Notes: generated from the sequence alone by a model not told the origin. A stretch of DNA of 64,000 nucleotides from Mucilaginibacter pineti (GCF_900101875.1 NZ_FNAI01000021.1:1-64000), one strand, 5' to 3'; shown: positions 17,467-25,891, counted from the stretch's first letter. Numbers and translations are program-made.

Positions 17467-18525
17467 ATGGCAAAATTAAATTTCGGCGGTACCGAAGAAA
17501 ATGTGGTTACCCGCGATGAGTTCCCTTTATCAAAAGCTCAGGAAGTACTGAAAGACGAAGTTGTAGCTGTAATTGGCTATGGCGTTCAAGGTCCGGGCCA
17601 GGCGTTAAACCAAAAAGACAATGGCATTAATGTAATTGTTGGTCAGCGTAAAGGCACCAAAACTTGGGATAAAGCTGTAAGCGATGGCTTTGTACCGGGC
17701 GAAACCCTTTTTGAAATTGAAGAAGCTCTTGAAAAAGGAACTGTAATTTGCTACTTATTAAGCGATGCAGCACAGATAGCTTTATGGCCAACCGTTAAAA
17801 AACACCTTACTCCGGGTAAAGCATTATACTTCTCTCACGGTTTTGGTATCACCTTTAACGAGCAAACAGGCATCGTTCCTCCTGCCGATGTTGATGTATT
17901 TTTGGTTGCACCTAAAGGTTCTGGTACTTCATTGCGCCGTATGTTCCTGCAAGGTCGCGGCTTAAACTCAAGCTACGCAATTTTCCAGGATGCTACAGGT
18001 AAAGCATTTGAGCGTGTTATTTCATTAGGTATTGCCGTAGGTAGCGGTTACCTTTTCGAAACTAACTTCAAAAAAGAAGTATTTAGTGATTTAACCGGCG
18101 AGCGTGGTACGCTGATGGGTTGTATCCAGGGTATTTTTGCAGCACAGTATGATGTACTGCGTGCCAATGGCCACTCTCCGTCTGAAGCATTCAACGAAAC
18201 TGTTGAAGAGTTAACCCAATCATTAATGCCTTTAGTTGCAGAAAATGGTATGGACTGGATGTATGCCAATTGCTCAACCACAGCACAACGCGGCGCTTTG
18301 GATTGGTGGAAAAAATTCCGTGATGCTACTAAACCAGTATTTGAAGAATTATACAAAAGCGTTGCAACCGGCAAAGAATCTCAACGTTCTATCGACCTGA
18401 ACAGCCAACCAGATTACCGCGAAAAATTAGATGCGGAATTAAAAGAATTACGCGAAAGCGAAATTTGGCAAGCAGGTAAAACTGTACGCAGCCTACGCCC
18501 TGAAAACCAGGTTGTAGAAGCGTAA
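17467..18525 (+). CDS. ilvC: Ketol-acid reductoisomerase
   Basis: Mg- and NAD(P)H-dependent isomerisation and reduction of acetolactate and acetohydroxybutyrate. The protein has the Rossmann motif VIGYGVQGPGQALN, followed by NVIVGQRKGTKTWDKA, SHGFGITF and APKGSGTSLRR, then the helical knot domain. From the ATG at 17467 (MAKLNFGGTEENVV) it is 352 residues. The frame is open upstream to a GTG at 17416, but those residues look like gap sequence. High-expression codon use. Confidence 0.96.
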   Translation: MAKLNFGGTEENVVTRDEFPLSKAQEVLKDEVVAVIGYGVQGPGQALNQKDNGINVIVGQRKGTKTWDKAVSDGFVPGETLFEIEEALEKGTVICYLLSDAAQIALWPTVKKHLTPGKALYFSHGFGITFNEQTGIVPPADVDVFLVAPKGSGTSLRRMFLQGRGLNSSYAIFQDATGKAFERVISLGIAVGSGYLFETNFKKEVFSDLTGERGTLMGCIQGIFAAQYDVLRANGHSPSEAFNETVEELTQSLMPLVAENGMDWMYANCSTTAQRGALDWWKKFRDATKPVFEELYKSVATGKESQRSIDLNSQPDYREKLDAELKELRESEIWQAGKTVRSLRPENQVVEA

Positions 18526-18674
18526 GGCCTCACCCTACCCTCTACAAAGGAGAGGGTTTTGATGAAGCAAATTAAAAAACACAAAACCCTCTCTTTTCAG
18601 AGAGGGTTTTAATGGATAGAAATAATAAACATAAAAAGCAAAGTCCTCTCCTTTGGAGAGGATTTAGGTGAGGC
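18526..18674. repeat. CTCTCC-type palindromic repeats between ilvC and leuC
   Basis: Starts one base after the ilvC stop (GGCCTCACCCTACCCTC) and ends at the base before the leuC ATG (GATTTAGGTGAGGCT). It contains three palindromic stems, CTCTACAAAGGAGAG, CTCTCTTTTCAGAGAG and CTCTCCTTTGGAGAG. Its last bases (AGGTGAGG) take the place where a ribosome binding site would lie. Confidence 0.78.
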
Positions 18675-18675
18675 T

Positions 18676-20091
18676 ATGGGACAAACATTATTTGATAAAA
18701 TTTGGGATGCGCACGTCGTCAGTAGCAACGAGGGTTTTCCTGATATTTTATACATCGACACACACTTCATACACGAGGTAACCAGTCCGCAGGCATTTGA
18801 TGGTTTGCGTACCAGGGGTTTACCGGTTTTCAGGCCAAAACAAACAGTGGCCACCGCAGATCATAATGTTCCTACAATTGATCAGCACCTCCCAATCAAA
18901 GAAGAACTTTCCCGCTACCAGGTTGATATGCTTACCAAAAACTGTAAAGACTTTGGTATCGAGCTTTATGGTTTAGGTCACCCTTTTCAGGGTATAGTGC
19001 ACGTTATTGGCCCCGAGCTGGGTATAACGCGCCCGGGCGGCACTTATGTTTGCGGCGATAGCCATACATCAACACACGGCGCCTTTGGTGCCATAGCGTT
19101 TGGTATAGGCACCTCACAGGTTGAGCAGGTAATGGCTACCCAGTGTTTGCTGCAATCTCGCCCAAAAAGAATGAAGATAGAAGTTAACGGCACTTTGCAA
19201 AAAGGCGTTGGCGCTAAAGATATTATCCTGTACATTATTGCCCAGATCAGCGCGGCAGGCGGTACAGGTTATGCCGTGGAGTATGCCGGCGATACCATCC
19301 GCTCGCTGAGCATGGAAGGCCGCATGACCATCTGTAACATGAGCATCGAAATGGGTGCCCGCTGCGGATTAATAGCTCCCGACGAAACAACAATTAACTA
19401 CGTAAAAGGCCGTGAATTTGCCCCCAAAGGCGAAGAGTGGGACAAGGCAGTAGCTTACTGGCAAACACTGTACTCTGATGAGGATGCACAGTTTGATTCA
19501 GTTTTAAGCTTTAAAGCCGAAGATATTGAGCCAATGATCACCTACGGAACAAACCCCGGTATGGGCATTGGCGTTACACAACACGTTCCCGAAACTGCGT
19601 CATTTGAAGCAAAAGAACAGGGATCGTACAAAAAAGCCCTTGATTACATGGGCCTGCATGATGATGAAACACTGTTAGGCAAGCCTATTGATTATGTGTT
19701 CATCGGCAGCTGCACCAATAGCCGCATTGAAGATTTGCGTGAGGTTGCCCAGTTTGTAAAAGGCAAGCACAAGGCAGATAACGTAGTGGTTTGGGTAGTT
19801 CCCGGCTCAAAACAAGTGCAGGAACAAGCCATCCGCGAAGGATTGGACAAAATTTTTGATGCCGCAGGTTTCCCTTTAAGAGAGCCGGGCTGCAGCGCAT
19901 GCCTGGGTATGAACGAAGACAAGATTCCGGCAGGCAAGTACTGCGTATCTACCTCCAATCGTAATTTCGAAGGCAGGCAAGGACCAAACTCCCGCACTTT
20001 CCTGGCCAGCCCGCTAACGGCTGCCGCAAGTGCAATTACCGGTAAGGTAACGGATATACGGGAGTTTTTGAAAGAGGGGGAATTGGTATAA
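18676..20091 (+). CDS. leuC: 3-isopropylmalate dehydratase, large subunit
   Basis: Aconitase-family [4Fe-4S] enzyme that isomerises 2- to 3-isopropylmalate. The 471-residue protein has the cluster cysteines in IGSCTNSRIEDL and GCSACLGMNEDK, plus GDSHTSTHGAFGAIAFGIGT and the RNFEGRQGPNSRTFLASP block. Its partner leuD lies one small gene downstream. Confidence 0.97.
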   Translation: MGQTLFDKIWDAHVVSSNEGFPDILYIDTHFIHEVTSPQAFDGLRTRGLPVFRPKQTVATADHNVPTIDQHLPIKEELSRYQVDMLTKNCKDFGIELYGLGHPFQGIVHVIGPELGITRPGGTYVCGDSHTSTHGAFGAIAFGIGTSQVEQVMATQCLLQSRPKRMKIEVNGTLQKGVGAKDIILYIIAQISAAGGTGYAVEYAGDTIRSLSMEGRMTICNMSIEMGARCGLIAPDETTINYVKGREFAPKGEEWDKAVAYWQTLYSDEDAQFDSVLSFKAEDIEPMITYGTNPGMGIGVTQHVPETASFEAKEQGSYKKALDYMGLHDDETLLGKPIDYVFIGSCTNSRIEDLREVAQFVKGKHKADNVVVWVVPGSKQVQEQAIREGLDKIFDAAGFPLREPGCSACLGMNEDKIPAGKYCVSTSNRNFEGRQGPNSRTFLASPLTAAASAITGKVTDIREFLKEGELV

Positions 20092-20094
20092 ATC

Positions 20095-20172
20095 AGATAT
20101 GAGACGTGAGATATGAGATTTGAGACGAAATCTATAATCTTATATCTCTCGTCTAATCATTTCAAATCTATA
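20095..20172 (+). repeat. Word inverted repeat (GAGATATGA word) after leuC
   Basis: Reads GATATGAGACGTGAGATATG, then ATTTGAGACG, then the complement ATCTTATATCTCTCGTCTAA and TTCAAATCTATA. It stops just before the ATG of the ABM protein. Purine arm first on the coding strand. Confidence 0.75.
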
Positions 20173-20176
20173 ATAG

Positions 20177-20512
20177 ATGATACTCGAAGTAGCCATACTT
20201 AATGTGATCCCCGGTCAGGAAGATGCTTTTATCGAAGCGTTTTCAAAAGCCCAGCGCATCATATCAAAAATGGCAGGCTATATTTCACATAAATTAAAAC
20301 GATGCGTGGAAAATGGCAGTCAGTTTATCCTGCTGGTTGAGTGGGAAAAACTCACCGACCATACAGAAGGCTTCAGAGGATCAAAAGAATACCAGGAATG
20401 GAAAAAGTTGTTACATCACTTTTACAACCCCTTCCCTACTGTTGAACATTATACTGATATCGAGTTGGGAGATGCAAATTCTCAAATCTCATATCTAACA
20501 TCTCAAATCTAA
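20177..20512 (+). CDS. Antibiotic biosynthesis monooxygenase (ABM) domain protein
   Basis: A 111-residue protein with a ferredoxin-like dimeric alpha/beta barrel: MILEVAILNVIPGQEDAFIE, then SKMAGYISHKLKRC, FILLVEWEKLTDHTEGFR and SKEYQEWKKLLHHFY. ABM proteins include small monooxygenases and proteins of unknown role; the substrate is not visible. It lies between leuC and leuD, with its stop codon 4 bases before the leuD ATG. Its last dozen residues (NSQISYLTSQI) are encoded by a GAGATATGA-type word repeat, so the original C-terminus was probably nearer GDAN. Confidence 0.85.
   Translation: MILEVAILNVIPGQEDAFIEAFSKAQRIISKMAGYISHKLKRCVENGSQFILLVEWEKLTDHTEGFRGSKEYQEWKKLLHHFYNPFPTVEHYTDIELGDANSQISYLTSQI
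20478..20512 (+). repeat. Word repeat arm forming the 3' end of the ABM gene
   Basis: TTCTCAAATCTCATATCTAA, then CATCTCAAATC, is the pyrimidine arm of the GAGATATGA word family. It is translated as the C-terminus of the ABM protein and supplies its stop codon. Confidence 0.72.
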
Positions 20513-20516
20513 AAAG

Positions 20517-21107
20517 ATGAGTACTAAAATTTTCAAACATATACAAACCAGCGTGGTGCCTTTGCCTATCGAGAATATCGATACGGATCAGATCATCCCC
20601 GCTCGTTTTTTGAAGGCCACTACCCGCGATGGTTTTGGTAACAACCTATTCCGCGATTGGCGTTTTGACGGCGACGATAATCCTAAACAGGATTTCGTAC
20701 TTAATAACCCTAATTACAGCGGTAAAATACTGGTTGCGGGTAAAAACTTCGGCTGCGGCAGTAGTCGTGAGCACGCTGCATGGGCAATTGCCGACTACGG
20801 CTTTGATGCCGTGGTAAGCAGCTTTTTTGCCGATATTTTTAAAGGCAATGCACTTAACAATGGCTTGCTGCCGGTGCAGGTTAGCGACGATTTCCTTAAA
20901 AAGATCTTCGACGCGGTTTATGCAGATGAGCACGCCGTTGTAGAAATCGACCTGGTAGATCAGTTCATTAAAATTGTTGCCACCGGCGAACAGGAAACAT
21001 TTGAGGTTAACCCCTACAAAAAAGCCTGCATGACCAATGGTTATGATGATATAGACTACATCCTGAGCAAAAAGGAATTGGTTGAGGAATTTGAACAGGG
21101 AAGGTAA
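20517..21107 (+). CDS. leuD: 3-isopropylmalate dehydratase, small subunit
   Basis: Swivel domain subunit of isopropylmalate isomerase. The 196-residue protein has PIENIDTDQIIPARFL, the substrate-recognition motif GKNFGCGSSREHAAWAI, and SSFFADIFKGNALNNGLLPV. It works as a heterodimer with LeuC. Confidence 0.96.
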   Translation: MSTKIFKHIQTSVVPLPIENIDTDQIIPARFLKATTRDGFGNNLFRDWRFDGDDNPKQDFVLNNPNYSGKILVAGKNFGCGSSREHAAWAIADYGFDAVVSSFFADIFKGNALNNGLLPVQVSDDFLKKIFDAVYADEHAVVEIDLVDQFIKIVATGEQETFEVNPYKKACMTNGYDDIDYILSKKELVEEFEQGR

Positions 21108-21178
21108 AAGGTTAAAGGCGAAAGGTAAAAGGTCATCCGGGAAACCAATGACATAATGACTAATGACACAATGACTAA
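21103..21178 (+). repeat. Word repeat array overlapping the leuB start
   Basis: AAGGTAAAAGGTTAAAGGCG units are followed by AACCAATGACATAATGACTA and AATGACACAATGACTAAAA. The last ATGACTAAA is also the leuB start, so the repeat runs into the coding sequence. Confidence 0.75.
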
Positions 21179-22241
21179 AAAAATATTAGTAATACCCGGC
21201 GACGGGATAGGCCCCGAGGTTACCACCTGGGGTAAAGCTGTACTGGAAGCAATTGGTCAAAAATTTGGCCACGAGTTTACGTTCGACGAAGCCCTGATGG
21301 GTCACGCCGGTATTGAGGCTACAGGCAATCCCCTGCCCGATGAAACTTTAGAAAAAGCAAAAGCCAGTGATGCCATTTTATTTGGCGCCATTGGTCATAT
21401 AAAATATGATAATGATCCATCGGCAAAGGTTAGGCCCGAGCAGGGATTGTTAAAGATCCGCAAGGAACTGGGGTTATATGCCAACCTGCGCCCTATCATG
21501 TTATTTGATGAGCTGCTGGATGCATCAAGCCTAAAACCGGAGATACTGAAAGGTACCGATATCCTGTTTTTCCGTGAGTTAACAGGTGATGTTTATTTCG
21601 GCGAAAAGAAACGCAGCGAAGACCGCAATACCGCGTCAGATCTGATGGTCTATTCACGTTACGAGGTAGAGCGTATCGCCATTAAAGCCTACGAAGCAGC
21701 AATGGTTCGCGGTAAAAGACTTTGTTCTGTTGATAAAGCAAACGTACTGGAATCATCACGCCTTTGGCGCGAGGTAGTTCAGGAAATTGCCAAACAATAT
21801 CCTGAAGTTGAAACCGAGCACATGTTTATTGACAACGCCGCTATGCAGCTGGTTAAAAACCCTAAAAAGTTTGATGTGGTATTAACCGCCAATCTTTTCG
21901 GTGATATTTTAACAGATGAGGCATCCCAGATTGCGGGTTCAATGGGGATGCTGGCATCGGCATCAATTGGCGATGGTACAGGCTTTTTTGAGCCTATCCA
22001 CGGTTCGGCGCATGATATTGCCGGGCAGGATAAAGCTAATCCACTGGCCTCTATCCTATCGGTAGCACTGATGCTGGAAATCAGTTTCGGACTAAAAGAA
22101 GAAGCCAAACTGATTACATCAGCAATAGATAAAACCTTGAAAGAAGGTTACCGCACCGGCGATATTGCCGATGCCAATACCGACAAAAGCAAAATTTTAG
22201 GCACCAAAGCAATGGGCCAAAAGGTGCTGGAATATTTGTAG
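21171..22241 (+). CDS. leuB: 3-isopropylmalate dehydrogenase
   Basis: NAD-dependent oxidative decarboxylation of 3-isopropylmalate. It has KILVIPGDGIGPEV at the N-terminus, the substrate-binding arginines in IRKELGLYANLRP, ELTGDVYFGEK, and the C-terminal DEASQIAGSMGMLASAS and FEPIHGSAHDIAGQ blocks. The start at 21171 (MTKKILV) gives 356 residues; an in-frame ATG at 21156 would add MTNDT. Both ATGs lie in the CAATGAC word array, so the first codons are probably repeat-derived. Confidence 0.95.
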   Translation: MTKKILVIPGDGIGPEVTTWGKAVLEAIGQKFGHEFTFDEALMGHAGIEATGNPLPDETLEKAKASDAILFGAIGHIKYDNDPSAKVRPEQGLLKIRKELGLYANLRPIMLFDELLDASSLKPEILKGTDILFFRELTGDVYFGEKKRSEDRNTASDLMVYSRYEVERIAIKAYEAAMVRGKRLCSVDKANVLESSRLWREVVQEIAKQYPEVETEHMFIDNAAMQLVKNPKKFDVVLTANLFGDILTDEASQIAGSMGMLASASIGDGTGFFEPIHGSAHDIAGQDKANPLASILSVALMLEISFGLKEEAKLITSAIDKTLKEGYRTGDIADANTDKSKILGTKAMGQKVLEYL

Positions 22242-22450
22242 GTGAAAGGTCAAAGGCGAAAGGTTAAAGGTAAACACCAATGACTTAATGACCAATGACA
22301 CAATGACTGAAAGAAAAGGTCAAAGGCGAAAGGTTAAAGGTAAGCACCAATGACTTAATGACCAATGACTAAAAGTAGAAGAAAAAAGGTCAAAGGCGAA
22401 AGGTTAAAGGTAAACACCAATGACTTAATGACCAATGACATAATGACTGA
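22242..22450 (+). repeat. Three tandem copies of the AAAGG/CAATGAC word array
   Basis: About 70-75 bases repeated three times: GGTCAAAGGCGAAAGGTTAA, AGGTAAACACCAATGACTTA, ATGACCAATGACACAATGAC. The copies differ by a few substitutions, such as AAACACC against AAGCACC. They fill the whole gap between leuB and the methyltransferase and leave several frames with ATGs. Confidence 0.85.
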
Positions 22451-22454
22451 AAAT

Positions 22455-23216
22455 ATGAAATGGAACGCTGATTTATACGACCAAAAGCACGCCTTTGTAT
22501 TTCAATACGGCGAGGATGTGCTGCAATTACTGGATGCAAAACCCGGTGAATATATCCTTGATCTGGGTTGCGGTACTGGTCATTTAACGCAGCAGATCCA
22601 GAGTAAAGGAGCCAAAGTACGTGGCACCGATCTGTCGCCGGATATGATTGCGCAGGCAAAAGCTTTATACCCGGATATTGATTTCGCGGTTGAAGATGCT
22701 TCTGATTTCTTTACTAATGATGATAATAAATACGATGCCGTGTTCTCAAACGCTGCCCTTCATTGGGTAAAGTTTCAGAACGGTATGATGCGCAGCGTAT
22801 ACAATAGCCTTAAACATGGCGGTCGTTTTGTGGCCGAAATGGGCGGCAAAGGTAACGTGGCCCGTTTGATTGAGGCTATACAACTGGTGCTGCAAAATCA
22901 TGGCTACCAGGTGCAGGCTGATAATAAGGTGTGGTTTTTTCCATCTACCGGCGAGTATGCCAAGATGCTGGAAGAACACGGTTTCAGGGTAACTTATACT
23001 GCCCATTATGATCGTAAAACACCACTGCAGGATGGCGACCAGGGCGTAGCAAAATGGGTAACCATGTTTGGCGCGCAATACCTGGAAGGCATCCCCGATG
23101 ATGAAAAACAACAAATATTAACCGAAATAACCCAAAAACTTGAACCCTATTATAATGAAAACGGCCAATGGTACGCCGATTATAAAAGGCTAAGGTTTGT
23201 GGCAGTGAAAGAATAG
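22455..23216 (+). CDS. Class I SAM-dependent methyltransferase
   Basis: The 253-residue product from the ATG at 22455 (MKWNADLYDQKHAFVFQYG) has a full Rossmann methyltransferase core. Motif I is LDLGCGTGHLTQQI, the acidic loop is GTDLSPDMI, motif II is around FAVEDASDF, and DAVFSNAALHWV is motif IV. The overall layout resembles trans-aconitate methyltransferases. It lies between leuB and leuA, so its substrate may be an isopropylmalate-like acid, but this is inference from position. An open frame extends upstream through the word repeats; that part is not thought to be translated. Confidence 0.85.
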   Translation: MKWNADLYDQKHAFVFQYGEDVLQLLDAKPGEYILDLGCGTGHLTQQIQSKGAKVRGTDLSPDMIAQAKALYPDIDFAVEDASDFFTNDDNKYDAVFSNAALHWVKFQNGMMRSVYNSLKHGGRFVAEMGGKGNVARLIEAIQLVLQNHGYQVQADNKVWFFPSTGEYAKMLEEHGFRVTYTAHYDRKTPLQDGDQGVAKWVTMFGAQYLEGIPDDEKQQILTEITQKLEPYYNENGQWYADYKRLRFVAVKE

Positions 23217-23404
23217 ATATGAGACGTGAGATTTGAGATATGAGATTTTTTCGGTATTTTAAATTTCGCGCTTATGCACTATAAAAACTAAAACAAAGAT
23301 GGAAGATAGCGAGTGTCAAATCTCATATCTGACATCTCAAATCTAATTAAAAACTGATGATGGATAAGGGATCTCAAATCTCATATCTAACATCTCAAAT
23401 CTAA
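23216..23404 (+). repeat. Word inverted repeat (GAGATATGA word) before leuA
   Basis: The purine arm (GATATGAGACGTGAGATTTG) follows the methyltransferase stop. A spacer of about 70 bases comes next, then two pyrimidine arms (TCAAATCTCATATCTGACAT and TCTCATATCTAACATCTCAA). The second arm ends about 10 bases before the leuA ATG. Confidence 0.78.
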
Positions 23405-23414
23405 AGAAAAGATT

Positions 23415-24581
23415 ATGTTACACGATCCCAACCGCGTTTATGTATTTGATACCACGCTTCGCGACGGCGAGCAGGTACCGGGTTGCCAGCTTACAACCCC
23501 CGAAAAGATTGAGATAGCAAAGGAGCTGGAACTACTGGGCGTGGATATTATTGAGGCGGGTTTCCCCGTTTCAAGTCCGGGAGATTTTAACAGTGTGGTT
23601 GAAATTTCAAAGGCGGTAAAAAACCCCACCGTTTGCGCACTCACCCGTGCCAACAAAGGCGATATTGATGCCGCTATTGAATCATTGAAATACGCCAAAC
23701 ATCCGCGAATCCATACCGGTATTGGTTCGTCAGATATGCACATCAAGCATAAATTTAACAGCACCCGCGAGGAGATCCTCGAACGTGCCGTTGAAGCTGT
23801 AAAATATGCCAAACGTGCCGTTGAAGATATCGAATTTTATGCCGAAGATGCCGGTCGTGCCGATGTGGTATATTTAGCACAAATGGTTGAGGCTGTTATT
23901 GCAGCCGGTGCCACCGTGGTAAACATCCCCGATACCAATGGCTATTGCCTGCCAGACCAGTACGGCGCAAAGATCAAGTACCTTAAAGAAAACGTAAAGA
24001 ACATTGATAAGGCTATTATCTCGGTACATTGCCATAATGACCTTGGCTTGGCTACCGCCAACTCCATTGCAGGTTTACAGAACGGTGCCCGCCAAATTGA
24101 AGGTACCATAAACGGTATCGGCGAACGCGCAGGCAATACCTCTATTGAGGAAGTAGTAATGATCCTGAAAACACACCAGGTTTTGGGCTTACATACCCAA
24201 ATCGACTCTAAAAGGTTTTATGAACTTAGCCAGATGATTCGTACGCAAATGCGGATGCCGGTACAGCCAAATAAAGCTATCGTTGGCAGCAACGCCTTTG
24301 CACATAGCTCGGGTATTCACCAGGATGGTTTCCTTAAAATGCGTGAAAATTACGAGATCATTCGTCCTGAAGATGTAGGCTTTCCGAGCGCCACAATAGT
24401 GCTAACCGCGCGCAGCGGCAGGCACGCTCTGAAGTTCCACCTGGAACGTTTGGGCTATACTTTAGATAAAGAGGAACTTGCCCGTACTTACAACGACTTT
24501 TTAACGCTTGCTGATGTTAAGCTTGATATAAACGATGAAGACTTGCATGCCTTGATGGTTTACAAGTTGGTAAAGAATTAA
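23415..24581 (+). CDS. leuA: 2-isopropylmalate synthase, short form without regulatory domain
   Basis: Condenses acetyl-CoA with 2-ketoisovalerate, the first committed leucine step. The TIM barrel shows DTTLRDGEQVPGCQL (12-26), EAGFPVSSPGDF, the metal site HCHNDLG and NGIGERAGNTS. At 388 residues it ends after the catalytic barrel and the linker subdomain, so the C-terminal LeuA dimer domain that binds leucine in typical enzymes of about 500 residues is missing. Its stop is 2 bases before the ilvA ATG, so it is not broken by a frameshift there. A homocitrate synthase role is possible but the operon argues for leucine. Confidence 0.92.
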   Translation: MLHDPNRVYVFDTTLRDGEQVPGCQLTTPEKIEIAKELELLGVDIIEAGFPVSSPGDFNSVVEISKAVKNPTVCALTRANKGDIDAAIESLKYAKHPRIHTGIGSSDMHIKHKFNSTREEILERAVEAVKYAKRAVEDIEFYAEDAGRADVVYLAQMVEAVIAAGATVVNIPDTNGYCLPDQYGAKIKYLKENVKNIDKAIISVHCHNDLGLATANSIAGLQNGARQIEGTINGIGERAGNTSIEEVVMILKTHQVLGLHTQIDSKRFYELSQMIRTQMRMPVQPNKAIVGSNAFAHSSGIHQDGFLKMRENYEIIRPEDVGFPSATIVLTARSGRHALKFHLERLGYTLDKEELARTYNDFLTLADVKLDINDEDLHALMVYKLVKN

Positions 24582-24583
24582 TA

Positions 24584-25834
24584 ATGGAAACCGAAACTAA
24601 AAACCAGCTGGATTTTAACGCTGCGTATGACCGCATAAAGGATGTAGTTAAACGCACGCCGCTGGAATATAATGCAGGCCTGTCTGCCAGATACGAGTGC
24701 GAGATATACCTGAAACGCGAGGACTTGCAAATAGTACGCTCATACAAATTGCGTGGTGCTTATAACATGATAAGCCAGCTAACCGAAGAAGAACTAAGCC
24801 GTGGCGTAGTTTGCGCCAGCGCGGGCAACCATGCACAGGGTGTGGCATTCAGCTGTAATAAACTGGGTACCAAAGGCGTAATTTTTATGCCCGAAATTAC
24901 CCCGAAACAAAAAGTTACTCAAACAGAAATGCACGGCCATGGCAGTGTTGAACTGGTTTTAACAGGCGATACCTTTGATGATTGCCTGATGGAAGCCCTT
25001 GCTTATACCGAGGCTCACCAGATGACATTTATCCCCCCGTTTGATAATTACCGTATTATTGAAGGCCAGGGAACTGTTGGCGTAGAGATTCTGCAGGACC
25101 TGCCAGATATTGAAGCCATTATTATGCCCATCGGCGGCGGCGGACTTGCAGCCGGCACAGGCAGCTACTTAAAACAAAACGTACCGGGCATTGACCTTAT
25201 TGGTGTTGAACCAGAGGGTGCCCCTTCCATGCTGGAAGCCTTTGAACATGGTGGCCCTGTTACCTTGCCCGAGATCAACCGTTTTGTTGATGGCGCAGCT
25301 GTAAAGCGCGTAGGTAAGCTAACCTACCAGCTTTGCCAGGATGTGCTTGATGAAATGCTGCTGGTTCCCGAAGGTAAGGTTTGTACCACCATACTAAAGT
25401 TATACAACGAGGATGCCATTGTAGTTGAACCGGCGGGTGCATTATCTGTTGCGGTATTGGATGCATGCAGGGATAAAATAAAAGGCAAAAAGGTAGTATG
25501 CGTTATCAGCGGTGGTAACAACGATATTGCCCGCATGCAGGAGATCAAAGAAAAATCCCTGCTATATGAAGGTTTAAAACATTACTTTATTGTACGTTTT
25601 CCGCAGCGCCCGGGAGCTTTAAAGCTGTTCGTGAATAATGTGTTAGGTCCGCATGATGATATTACCCGGTTTGAGTTTATCAAAAAAACCGAGAAAGAAA
25701 ACGGCCCTGCCCTTGTAGGTATCGAACTAAAATCGGCTGCAGATTATCCTGCCCTGCTTAAACGCATGGAGGCGCACCGCTTCAGCGTAATTGAACTGAA
25801 TAAGGATCAAACATTGTTTGAATACCTGGTATAA
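24584..25834 (+). CDS. ilvA: Threonine ammonia-lyase (threonine dehydratase)
   Basis: PLP enzyme converting threonine to 2-ketobutyrate for isoleucine. The PLP lysine is K55 in SYKLRGAY; SAGNHAQGVAF and the phosphate-binding GGGGLAAG loop follow. The C-terminal 85 residues (HYFIVRFPQRPGALKLF, then LFEYLV) form one ACT-like regulatory domain, so isoleucine feedback is likely. It is the last gene of the operon, 2 bases after leuA and followed by a terminator. Confidence 0.96.
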   Translation: METETKNQLDFNAAYDRIKDVVKRTPLEYNAGLSARYECEIYLKREDLQIVRSYKLRGAYNMISQLTEEELSRGVVCASAGNHAQGVAFSCNKLGTKGVIFMPEITPKQKVTQTEMHGHGSVELVLTGDTFDDCLMEALAYTEAHQMTFIPPFDNYRIIEGQGTVGVEILQDLPDIEAIIMPIGGGGLAAGTGSYLKQNVPGIDLIGVEPEGAPSMLEAFEHGGPVTLPEINRFVDGAAVKRVGKLTYQLCQDVLDEMLLVPEGKVCTTILKLYNEDAIVVEPAGALSVAVLDACRDKIKGKKVVCVISGGNNDIARMQEIKEKSLLYEGLKHYFIVRFPQRPGALKLFVNNVLGPHDDITRFEFIKKTEKENGPALVGIELKSAADYPALLKRMEAHRFSVIELNKDQTLFEYLV

Positions 25835-25858
25835 ATAATACTTGTAATAAAATTAATC

Positions 25859-25891
25859 AGCCTGTATTTTAAGCAAATACGGGCTTTTTTA
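25859..25891 (+). terminator. Terminator of the ilv-leu operon
   Basis: Stem AGCCTGTATTT / AAATACGGGCT with loop TAAGC, followed by TTTTTTA. It lies 25 bases past the ilvA stop. Confidence 0.85.

Noticed and set aside
22242..22450. CRISPR-like tandem repeats
   Set aside because: Units of about 70-75 bases are contiguous without unique spacers and no cas gene is near.
23415..24581. LeuA truncated by a frameshift
   Set aside because: No sequence resembling the regulatory domain lies after the stop; ilvA follows at once.
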